Source: JBCCBI01 sp039034155 (GTDB taxonomy: Bacteria > Deinococcota > Deinococci > Deinococcales > Trueperaceae). From it: a stretch of DNA of 7,369 bases. The DNA lies in the NCBI GenBank assembly GCA_039034155.1, contig JBCCBI010000286.1, positions 1-7,369 on the forward strand, in the 5' to 3' direction. Each line of letters opens with the position of its first letter. Position 1 is the stretch's first letter. A program made the position numbers and the translations under genes. Shown piece after piece: positions 1 through 5,510 of this stretch. The notes beneath the pieces are model-generated. The model did not search any database, had not been told where the DNA came from, and was given only the letters and a program-made list of their open reading frames with translations.

Positions 1-423
1 ATCTTGCCTAAGGCGTCGATAGGCAAGCGTCCTGCTTGGAACGTAGTTTATGCGCAGCACAAGACTCGAGCGGGCCTCCTTAGCGCGCTTAAACAAGGTC
101 ACAGCTACGTAAGCGCCCAACCGAGCTTGCAACTTGAAGCGTCGGACGGTCGCGGCAACACTTGGATGATGGGAGATACCATCACTTCTTCAGACCCAAT
201 CACTATTCAGGTAAATTGGGAAGATGTTCCAGATGGAGCCTACATTCAGCTTAAGATAGATGGCAATATACAGCGTTTAGAAGAAGCTTCAACAGGCAGT
301 TGGCAAGATAGTTTCGACCCGAGTACGTTTCAGTGGCTGACGCTCGAGGTTTGGGATGACGCCGGTGCGTGGGCGTTTACAAATCCGCTCTACGGCACGC
401 GGCTAGCGCAGGAACGCAACTAA
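1..423 (+). CDS. PHP-type (CehA/McbA-like) metallohydrolase, C-terminal fragment
   Basis: The frame is open from the left edge to a TAA, so this is the last 140 residues of a longer protein whose start and metal-binding histidines lie outside the window. The visible part fits the C-terminal end of CehA/McbA-type PHP-fold hydrolases: a tryptophan-containing lead-in, then a TRAGLLSALKQGHSYVS segment (about residues 21-37), a P-L-L-E-A-D-G strand and an MGDT turn, then a beta-rich tail (ITIQVNW, YIQLKIDG, LTLEVWDDAG). In that family the corresponding segment follows the metal site and is joined to a small beta-sandwich. The substrate cannot be told; family members act on phosphoester or carbamate-like bonds. 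Only 15 nt separate it from the peptide-transporter ATPase gene, so the two are probably co-transcribed. The family call rests on pattern recall and is moderate. Confidence 0.6.
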   Translation: MLPKASIGKRPAWNVVYAQHKTRAGLLSALKQGHSYVSAQPSLQLEASDGRGNTWMMGDTITSSDPITIQVNWEDVPDGAYIQLKIDGNIQRLEEASTGSWQDSFDPSTFQWLTLEVWDDAGAWAFTNPLYGTRLAQERN

Positions 424-438
424 GATGACGGTACTAGG

Positions 439-2703
439 ATGACAGTCGCTAGTCCAGAGCTAGCTCGAGTTGACACCTCAAACAAGCCTATCTTAGAAAT
501 CAACAACCTACACGCCTCGTTTTATACCGATGAAGGTGTGGTGCGGGCCGTGCGTGGTGTGTCGTTGAGTGTGGCAGCGGGGCAAACCTTGGGTGTTGTC
601 GGTGAATCTGGTTGTGGAAAGTCAGTCACTGCCCACGCCATTTTGCAGCTCATTCAAGCCCCTGGACGCATTGATAATGGCGACGTTTGGCTACATCGTC
701 ATGATGACAGCCTCAACTTGACCAAACTCGACCGTTACAGCACTACCATGCGGCAGGTGCGCGGTGGCGACATCGCCATGATTTTTCAAGAGCCCATGAC
801 GGCGCTTTCGCCGGTTCACACCATCGGTCAGCAGATTGTTGAAGCCATTCGTTTACACGAACCCATGTCTAAACGTCAGGCAAGGATTCAAGCTACCGAC
901 TTACTTGACCGCGTGCGTATCCCTAACCCTAGCAAACACATTGATGCCTACACCTTTGAACTATCTGGCGGTATGCGCCAACGCGCTATGATTGCTATGG
1001 CACTGGCGTCATCCCCGTCTGTACTGATTGCTGATGAACCTACCACTGCACTAGATGTCACTACCCAAGCGCGTATCTTAGACCTTTTACAAGAGTTACA
1101 AGCGCGCTACGGGATGGCACTGGTACTCATTACCCACGACTTAGGGGTGGTAGCCAGCATGGCAGATGAGGTTGCGGTCATGTACTTAGGGGCAGTCGTT
1201 GAGCAAGCGCCCGTGGGCGAGCTGTTTCACGACCCCAAACACCCGTATACTAGGGCGCTGTTACGGTCTGTTCCCACGATCAAACTGGGCGAAAGCCAGC
1301 CACTAGCGGTCATTCCAGGTGTGGTGCCACCTGGCACCCACGTGCCCCAAGGCTGTGCGTTTGCGGGGCGCTGTCGTGAGGTCGTCGCTGGTCTGTGTGA
1401 GCAGGTACCTCCCGCCACGATCATCCTGAATGATGCCATCGTTAACAATGCCGTAAATGATGAGGGTAACAACGCAACACGCCGTGTTGCGTGTCATCTC
1501 GAGGACCCTGTCCAGCAACATCACTTACCTAACGATATCAATCAGAATAATGATGAGGTTAGCAAGCAAGGTTTACAGCCTCAGCTTGAAGATCACACAA
1601 AAGCATCACAACTTATTGGGGTGGATACGCAGCAGGTTGATAGTCATAGTGAAGCGCCATCATCTACTAACGCTAAAATAACGAATATTGTTCTAGACAT
1701 TGATAACCTGTCTGTCCATTACCCTGTTTTAAGTTCAGGCATTTTACGGCGCAAAACAGGTGTAAAAGCAGCTGTAGATGAGGTGTCGCTGACCTTACAC
1801 GCAGGTGAAGCCCTGGGACTAGTTGGTGAATCGGGGTGTGGCAAAAGCTCCCTTGCACACGCGCTGGTGCGGCTTACCAAGATTCACGGGGGCACAGTGC
1901 ATCTCGAGCACGAACTTGCTGGCATGATTAACGTACCATCAGCTCGCGGGGACGACCTCAAAATCGTGCGGCAGACTATGCGCATGATCTTTCAAGACCC
2001 TTATAGTTCACTTGATCCGCGACTCTCTGTACGCGATGTTGTGGGTGAATCTATCAGCTTACTTACAGATATTCCCAAGCGCGAACGGGACAGCAAAATT
2101 GCGCAGCTCCTAACCGATGTTGGCTTAAGCCCTGGTGTCATGCGGCGTTATGTTCATGCGTTTAGTGGGGGGCAGCGGCAGCGCATCAGTATTGCCAGAG
2201 CGTTGGCAACGGACCCCCGAGTCCTTATTGCCGACGAAGCTGTGTCTGCGCTAGACGTATCTGTACAAGCTCAAGTGCTCAACGTGTTACGTGACCTGCA
2301 GCAGTCACGCAAGTTAACCATGCTGTTTATTTCGCATGATTTAGCAGTGATTTCAGCGGTGTGTGAACGTGTCGCGGTGATGTACGCTGGGCGTATTGTT
2401 GAAATTGCAGCCAAAGATGAGCTGTTTAGTCAACCTCAACACCCCTACACGGAAACGTTGTTACAAGCTATTCTGCCGCCTGAACCAGCCGTTCAACGGT
2501 CTATGGAAACAGTCAGTGAAAACCTTGTAAGTAGTGATGTAACGTCTCAGGGCTGTGCGTTTGCACCTAGGTGCCGTTTTGCCACTGAATTGTGCCAGCA
2601 GGTACGCCCTGAATTGCGCGAGGTGAACGGGCGTGAGGTGGCCTGTCACCATGCAGAAGAGGTGGTGCTCGAGCCCTATCTTGCAAAGGCAAGTCAAACT
2701 TAA
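439..2703 (+). CDS. Fused dipeptide/oligopeptide ABC transporter ATPase (DppD-DppF type)
   Basis: This single 754-residue protein carries both cytoplasmic ATPases of a peptide or nickel-type ABC importer, normally two genes. Domain 1 has Walker A GESGCGKS (55-62), Q-loop Q117, signature LSGGM (175-179), Walker B VLIADE (195-200) and H-loop H233. Domain 2 has Walker A GESGCGKS (463-470), Q519, signature FSGGQ (575-579), Walker B VLIADE (595-600) and H633. Each domain ends in the Opp/Dpp C-terminal extension with an HPYT motif (268-271, 668-671) and four cysteines (C306, C312, C320, C352; C706, C712, C719, C736), the set that binds an Fe-S cluster in some DppD proteins. Residues 353-417 form an Asn/Gln/His-rich linker. 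The ATG follows the upstream stop by 15 nt in the same frame; no good Shine-Dalgarno is visible, which suggests translational coupling. Permease and binding-protein genes are not in the window. Both domains look catalytically intact. Confidence 0.95.
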   Translation: MTVASPELARVDTSNKPILEINNLHASFYTDEGVVRAVRGVSLSVAAGQTLGVVGESGCGKSVTAHAILQLIQAPGRIDNGDVWLHRHDDSLNLTKLDRYSTTMRQVRGGDIAMIFQEPMTALSPVHTIGQQIVEAIRLHEPMSKRQARIQATDLLDRVRIPNPSKHIDAYTFELSGGMRQRAMIAMALASSPSVLIADEPTTALDVTTQARILDLLQELQARYGMALVLITHDLGVVASMADEVAVMYLGAVVEQAPVGELFHDPKHPYTRALLRSVPTIKLGESQPLAVIPGVVPPGTHVPQGCAFAGRCREVVAGLCEQVPPATIILNDAIVNNAVNDEGNNATRRVACHLEDPVQQHHLPNDINQNNDEVSKQGLQPQLEDHTKASQLIGVDTQQVDSHSEAPSSTNAKITNIVLDIDNLSVHYPVLSSGILRRKTGVKAAVDEVSLTLHAGEALGLVGESGCGKSSLAHALVRLTKIHGGTVHLEHELAGMINVPSARGDDLKIVRQTMRMIFQDPYSSLDPRLSVRDVVGESISLLTDIPKRERDSKIAQLLTDVGLSPGVMRRYVHAFSGGQRQRISIARALATDPRVLIADEAVSALDVSVQAQVLNVLRDLQQSRKLTMLFISHDLAVISAVCERVAVMYAGRIVEIAAKDELFSQPQHPYTETLLQAILPPEPAVQRSMETVSENLVSSDVTSQGCAFAPRCRFATELCQQVRPELREVNGREVACHHAEEVVLEPYLAKASQT

Positions 2704-2834
2704 CAATGACTGGCAGTTACTTAAACATGCTCGAGTCACTGATACTGCCATATTTCAAATCGTGAATCATTCCCTTGAGTCGCTGATGCTTCCATCGCCA
2801 GTGACAGCATCTATGAATATGTCCAAATGCTAGG
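2704..2834. other. Convergent intergenic region with inverted repeats
   Basis: This lies between the stop of the ABC ATPase gene and the stop of the PIN gene on the other strand. It contains a 7-bp inverted repeat, TGGCAGT (2711-2717) and ACTGCCA (2744-2750), placed almost symmetrically around a CTCGAG at 2730. A second inverted repeat is GATGCT (2785-2790) with AGCATC (2806-2811). An overlapping alternative pairs GTCGCTG (2779-2785) with CAGTGAC (2799-2805), with one G-T pair. No T-run follows any of them, so they are not classical intrinsic terminators, though a bidirectional termination role would suit the layout. Confidence 0.4.
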
Positions 2835-3266
2835 TCAGCTAAGCCTAAGCCGTGCTAAAAGCGTATCTGTTGTCCAAGTTGCTACACCGCATCCTAAAAA
2901 GTCTTTATCTTGCGTCCAGATATCTACACCTAGAAAAAGCGCTAACGCTACGGTGGGCCAATCATCCGGATCACGTGGAATGCGCTCTCTGGCATCTTGC
3001 TCAAAAGACGCGTAGATAGCTTGTTCCATCACCTGAACACTGGCTTCAGCAAGTTGAATGGCAAGCTTGTATTGCTCCTCAGCATGGTCAAGCGAGGCAC
3101 CTGTGCGTGCTGCAATAGCGCGGTAACGCTTACTGAGTTCATATTGGGTCTCTTGCCAAGGTGTTTGGGCAACAAATAACTCGAGATTCGCACTGGCGAT
3201 AAGCTCTCGCCCTCGTTTACGAGTAAGCTCAGCAACTAGAATATTAGCGTCAACGACCAGTTTCAC
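2835..3266 (-). CDS. PIN-domain toxin ribonuclease (PIN_2 / VapC-like)
   Basis: This is a 143-residue PIN-domain protein, the usual size for the family, predicted to be a Mg2+-dependent endoribonuclease toxin acting on RNA in the cytoplasm. Acidic residues fall where the fold needs them: D6 in KLVVDANIL, E39 or E43 after the second strand, D99/D101/D102 in RDPDDWPTVALAL, and D120/D122 in IWTQDKDF. The RDPDDWP and WTxDKDF signatures and the ending GVATWTTDTLLARL are typical of the PIN_2-like branch. The start is GTG at 3266, inside the end of the antitoxin gene, a 17-nt overlap that implies coupled translation; no independent ribosome site is seen. All key residues are present, so it appears active. 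Its RNA target cannot be inferred. Confidence 0.85.
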   Translation of the reverse strand: MKLVVDANILVAELTRKRGRELIASANLELFVAQTPWQETQYELSKRYRAIAARTGASLDHAEEQYKLAIQLAEASVQVMEQAIYASFEQDARERIPRDPDDWPTVALALFLGVDIWTQDKDFLGCGVATWTTDTLLARLRLS

Positions 3267-3513
3267 GCTTGATGGTGAGGCTTTCAGCGAGCTCCTCTTC
3301 GCTAAGACCTGTTTCTTCTAAGAAGATAGCTAGTTTTTCCTCAAATGCAATTAGAGCTTGTTTGCGGGCTGCATCGTCACGCTGCACAGGAATGTAATAG
3401 CCAATCACTTCGCCGTGCTTTTCAATTGCCAGCGCGTCACCTTTAGAAAGATAGTGACTGGCTCTATCACGAAACTCGCGGACACCAATGTGAGTAGGTT
3501 TAGATGTGGCCAT
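3250..3513 (-). CDS. Phd/YefM-family antitoxin
   Basis: This 87-residue protein lies directly upstream of the PIN toxin and overlaps it by 17 nt. The N-terminal half, IGVREFRDRASHYLSKGDALAIEKHGEVIGYYIPV (residues 9-43 in outline), follows the Phd/YefM pattern: a short strand, a helix with the R-F-R core, then a strand-turn-strand where a GE turn precedes a hydrophobic strand. This domain binds DNA as a dimer in known members. The C-terminal half (residues 46-87) is helical and highly charged, with an EE-rich stretch around 67-76, as expected for the flexible segment that wraps the toxin. By analogy it neutralises the PIN nuclease and represses its own operon. The ATG is immediately preceded by ACATATG with no Shine-Dalgarno, so the transcript may be leaderless. 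Confidence 0.85.
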   Translation of the reverse strand: MATSKPTHIGVREFRDRASHYLSKGDALAIEKHGEVIGYYIPVQRDDAARKQALIAFEEKLAIFLEETGLSEEELAESLTIKRETGR

Positions 3514-3534
3514 ATGTGGTCACAAGTCTAGCAG
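3514..3534 (-). promoter_or_regulatory. Candidate promoter and operator of the toxin-antitoxin operon
   Basis: Read on the minus strand, TGCTAGACT (about 3533-3525) matches an extended -10 element (TGnTAnnnT). It would start transcription about at or within a few bases of the antitoxin ATG, giving a leaderless or nearly leaderless message. No good -35 is seen. Just inside lies the palindrome TGTGGTCACA (3515-3524), and ATGTGG is repeated 10 bp apart (3504 and 3514). A palindrome overlapping the start point is a natural operator for an autoregulating Phd/YefM antitoxin. This is inferred from the sequence only. Confidence 0.35.
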
Positions 3535-3900
3535 GTTTTAAAGATGTCTGCCAGAACGTCACAGGTAATCATGTCCCTGAAGTTAGCTGAGGTTGACACC
3601 GTGTCCAGGTATAGCGTTGCAGGACAGGTTGTGCTGCACTCGAGCAAGGTTTAACTACCTCTATCACAACAAATTAATTAGCGTCGTGTGTACTCAGTGA
3701 AACTATGCCAGCACGCTGGCAAACAGGATGCTAGATGCTCGAGCAACTTATGCTTCCCTCAAGTACATTTTAGGTCACTTACCTCGAGTCACTCATGCTT
3801 CCGTCTTGAGTCATAGATCATTAACCCGTCACAGCATGGGAATAACACACATGTCTCCGCAGTGTACCGTTCTGTCAAGCCTTCGCTTAGCTAGTGCTAA

Positions 3901-3934
3901 CGCTTCCGGGGGTATTGAACCCCCATCACCGGAA
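3901..3934 (-). other. tRNA T-arm-like hairpin, possible attachment-site remnant
   Basis: On the minus strand a 5-bp stem GGGGG/CCCCC closes a 7-base loop TTCAATA, exactly the geometry of a tRNA T-arm with the conserved TTCAA loop. It is followed by seven bases (GGAAGCG, 3907-3901) where an acceptor strand would be. No matching CGCTTCC acceptor strand, anticodon arm or D-arm is found in the 90 bases upstream (up to about 3990), and no CCA follows, so it is not an intact tRNA gene. Outer bases TTCCGG (3904-3909) and CCGGAA (3929-3934) also form an inverted repeat. Elements integrating into tRNA 3' ends leave such a fragment at one border. Chance hairpin formation is the alternative. Confidence 0.3.
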
Positions 3935-4084
3935 CTGTCACACGTTAATTCAGATTCAACTCAACAAACAGGTAATTAAATCAACAAACGCGTTCATAAG
4001 CTCTCGAGCTCGCTGCGCTCGGGCGTGACTTCCACGGTCTTTTATACGTGTTCGTGTTGTTCGGTTTTCGTTCTTGTCCTGTTT

Positions 4085-4089
4085 GGGGG
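4085..4089 (+). promoter_or_regulatory. Ribosome binding site choosing the GTG start at 4096
   Basis: GGGGG ends six bases before the GTG at 4096, a good Shine-Dalgarno-like spacing. The earlier in-frame GTG at 4048 has no comparable site. The downstream gene of the pair uses the same arrangement (GGGGG at 4708-4712, nine bases before its ATG), which supports this choice. Confidence 0.5.
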
Positions 4090-4095
4090 TTCATC

Positions 4096-4719
4096 GTGGC
4101 TGTATCTCGTCGTTCTCGTCCTGTTGGTGGTTTTGTTTGGGTCTGTGGCTCTCGTTCCTGCTCTGAATCTTTTCGTCCTGCTGTTCATTGTGTTGTGTCG
4201 CGTTGTGTTACTGACGGTCTCGGCATTGCTACTGGTGGTGCTGTTGGTCCTGACTCATGGGCATTGGAATCATTACTTGCGTGTTTGCCTTCAGCTCCTG
4301 CTGGGGTTCTTACTTCTTCACTTGTTTCACTGGCATGGCAGCTTGTGTCTGGGTGTCCAGTTGCAGCGCGTCCGTCTGTGTTGGCTGCTCAGTCAGCAGG
4401 CGTGCCTATTCGCTTTGGCTCTGCTCTGCCTGGGTGTGACCGTTCACAAGCGGCTGCAGCTTTGTTTACCCGTTCGCGGTTCATCGGCACTTCGGGTCGT
4501 TTGGCTGGTTGTATTGCCTTTGTGGGTGACTCGGTTGGGCGGGGTACTTTCTTCTCTCTTGGTCTTTGTGCACGGCGTGTTCCAGTGTTTGTATTTGCAT
4601 CGTCGTTGTACGTCTTGCCGTCGTTGGGTCAGGGCTGCTGGCACGCTGCAAAGCTGGCTGGCTTTCATTGCTATCGTTGGTCGCCTGCTTCTTGCCCTCT
4701 GTTTCGCGGGGGTAACTAG
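4096..4719 (+). CDS. SLOG/DprA-like Rossmann-fold protein
   Basis: This is a 207-residue protein if started at GTG 4096 (an in-frame GTG at 4048 would add 16 residues). Its layout matches the SLOG superfamily (DprA/Smf, LOG, TIR-associated nucleotide-binding folds): first strand VWVCGSRS (14-21), then GLGIATGGAVGPDSWALESL (41-60), a G-C-D-R-S-Q-A-A-A-LF helix with R126 and R128, and GRGTFFSLGLCARRVPVFVFAS (148-169), the usual phosphate-binding Gly-Thr loop and final strand. SLOG proteins bind nucleotides or single-stranded DNA; which applies here is unknown. Composition is odd: one Lys, one Asn, two Glu, twelve Cys, and mostly T-ending codons such as CGT, TCT, GTT, GCT, so the coding strand is very poor in A. 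It sits two bases upstream of the next gene. Fold call fairly good, function unknown. Confidence 0.6.
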   Translation: MAVSRRSRPVGGFVWVCGSRSCSESFRPAVHCVVSRCVTDGLGIATGGAVGPDSWALESLLACLPSAPAGVLTSSLVSLAWQLVSGCPVAARPSVLAAQSAGVPIRFGSALPGCDRSQAAAALFTRSRFIGTSGRLAGCIAFVGDSVGRGTFFSLGLCARRVPVFVFASSLYVLPSLGQGCWHAAKLAGFHCYRWSPASCPLFRGGN

Positions 4720-4721
4720 TC

Positions 4722-5342
4722 ATGAACTTGTCTGTCTTTCAATTCGTTTCGTATCTGCCTCTGGAACAACAGGGGCAGCATACGTACTGCAAACTTGCCA
4801 TGCTCGAGCATCTTCGTCATTTGTGGAAACATTGCCAGCGTTCAAAATGGCTTTTGGCAGACGCAGCAAATCGTTGCCAGCGTGGTGAACGCGTCTTGGT
4901 TGACCATGACCCAGAAGACCGGGAAGCAGCACTCGCCATTGTCTACGCCGTGTCTAAGCTGGCTGACAGGCTTCCTAAGCCCAAGAAAACCATGCGGGTT
5001 ATTCAGCCGAGCGTTTACAAACCGCGTCCAGCACGCTCTGAGTTTCGCAAAGTTAAGTGCATGGTCAACGGGCGAGTGAGTTGGCTCGAGCAGTACCTCA
5101 CTACCATCACTTGGGAGCAAGCAGCTCGGTTCCAACACAATCCTGACTACAACATCGGTGATTTCACCTTCCAAGAAGCTAGCCTTGAGACGGGTGAAAC
5201 GGCACACTTCGACGCATCCAGTCGCAACGCTGGCTTTGGGGCTGTGTTCTGCAACGGTGAGTATATAGATAGCACAGTCTGCTGGTATGACGATCCACAA
5301 GAAAACTTTGAATACGAGTGTTGGTTGCTAGGTCTTGCCTAG
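4722..5342 (+). CDS. Hypothetical protein with C-terminal RNase H-like half-domain
   Basis: This 206-residue protein begins two bases after the SLOG gene stop, with GGGGG nine bases ahead of the ATG, and ends 18 bases before a terminator, so the two genes form a closed operon. The overall family is not recognised. Residues 20-90 are helical and basic (HLRHLWKHCQRSKWLL, then AALAIVYAVSKLADRL), and 85-115 are rich in Lys, Arg and Pro, which suggests nucleic-acid binding. The last 45 residues resemble the start of an RNase H fold: FDASSRNAGFGAVFCNG (163-179) with the first catalytic-type Asp at D164, then a strand pair and NFEYECWLLGLA, where E197 or E199 would be the second acid. The protein stops there, before the remaining strands and acids. 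It is either truncated, a divergent half-fold, or coincidence. Confidence 0.75.
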   Translation: MNLSVFQFVSYLPLEQQGQHTYCKLAMLEHLRHLWKHCQRSKWLLADAANRCQRGERVLVDHDPEDREAALAIVYAVSKLADRLPKPKKTMRVIQPSVYKPRPARSEFRKVKCMVNGRVSWLEQYLTTITWEQAARFQHNPDYNIGDFTFQEASLETGETAHFDASSRNAGFGAVFCNGEYIDSTVCWYDDPQENFEYECWLLGLA

Positions 5343-5360
5343 CACTCGAGCACCTTTTTT

Positions 5361-5394
5361 AGCCTCGACGTTAATACGTCGGGGCTTTTCTTTT
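5361..5394 (+). terminator. Intrinsic terminator after the SLOG operon
   Basis: AGCCTCGACGT (5361-5371), loop TAAT, and ACGTCGGGGCT (5376-5386) form an 11-bp stem with a single T-G pair, followed by TTTTCTTTT. It begins 18 bases after the stop of the 4722-5342 gene and ends that transcription unit. Confidence 0.88.
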
Positions 5395-5463
5395 GGTGTG
5401 TCACATGCCGTTGATGATGCTACGGTGACGCGCCGTCCGTGATGACTCTGTAGGCTGGTGCGT

Positions 5464-5482
5464 CTAGCACAGCAAGCTGCGC
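5464..5482 (+). repeat. Leader hairpin motif, copy 1
   Basis: CTAGCACAGC at 5464-5473 followed by AA and GCTGCGC gives a GCACAGC/GCTGCGC stem with one mismatch, 28 bases before the ATG of the helix-turn-helix gene. The same ten-base core and stem recur at 6259-6278 in the next gene's leader. A shared binding site or RNA structure is possible. Confidence 0.4.
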
Positions 5483-5510
5483 CAGTGGTGAGGATGAAAG
5501 GGCGTGAAAC

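Larger units (their letters stand above)
2730..3826 (+). repeat. Dispersed CTCGAGTCACTNATGCTTCC-like intergenic repeats
   Basis: Copies begin at 2730, 2774, 3738 and 3783, with weaker ones at 3758 (CTCAAG) and 3805 (CTTGAGTCAT). A further relative, CTCGAGTCATGAATGCTGAC, starts at 6201. The best pair is CTTGAGTCGCTGATGCTTCC (2774) against CTCGAGTCACTCATGCTTCC (3783). Spacing is regular: 44 bp between the first two, 45 bp between 3738 and 3783, and 20, 25 and 22 bp between successive CTYRAG heads from 3738 to 3805. All lie outside genes. They could be iteron-like protein sites, a decayed tandem repeat, or a dispersed intergenic element. Copies are degenerate, so function is uncertain. Confidence 0.45.
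3514..4095. other. Gene-free 580-bp region between chromosome-like and mobile-element-like halves
   Basis: No reading frame here has convincing coding character; the 83-codon frame at 3728-3979 runs through repeats and a hairpin and resembles nothing. Visible structure, left to right: an 11-bp palindrome GACAC-C-GTGTC (3595-3605); hairpin TGCCAG-CACG-CTGGCA (3706-3721); CTCGAG palindromes at 3639, 3738, 3783 and 4003; the CTYRAG repeat cluster 3738-3826; hairpin TTAGC-TAGT-GCTAA near 3887-3900; the tRNA T-arm-like hairpin 3901-3934; and hairpin CGAGC (4005-4009) with GCTCG (4017-4021). A TATACG at about 4043 could be a weak -10 for the downstream SLOG operon. The crowding of palindromes suggests a recombination, replication or regulatory boundary. 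Confidence 0.5.

Noticed and set aside
3593..3621. TTGACA promoter in the intergenic region
   Set aside because: At 17-bp spacing the -10 position reads GTTGCA, and the nearby TATAGC is only 11 bases away.
3706..3721. Intrinsic terminator or insertion-sequence end at the TGCCAG-CACG-CTGGCA hairpin
   Set aside because: The stem is only 6 bp with no T-run, and no transposase or partner terminal repeat is in the window.
2730..3826. CRISPR array from the spaced repeats
   Set aside because: Units are degenerate, spacing is 20-25 or 44-45 bp with no uniform spacers, and no cas gene is present.
3728..3979. 83-codon frame on the plus strand
   Set aside because: It passes through the CTYRAG repeats and the T-arm-like hairpin; its GGIEPPSP segment is the kind of spurious peptide made by reading antisense to a tRNA T-arm.
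3901..3990. Complete tRNA gene on the minus strand
   Set aside because: Only the T-arm is convincing; there is no pairing acceptor strand, anticodon arm or D-arm at the right distances.
4025..4888. 287-codon open frame reading as a Leu/Val-rich multi-pass membrane protein
   Set aside because: It overlaps the SLOG gene in another frame and runs into the next gene. Its hydrophobicity is what a T-ending codon pattern produces one frame over; it has no family motif, and the SLOG frame does.
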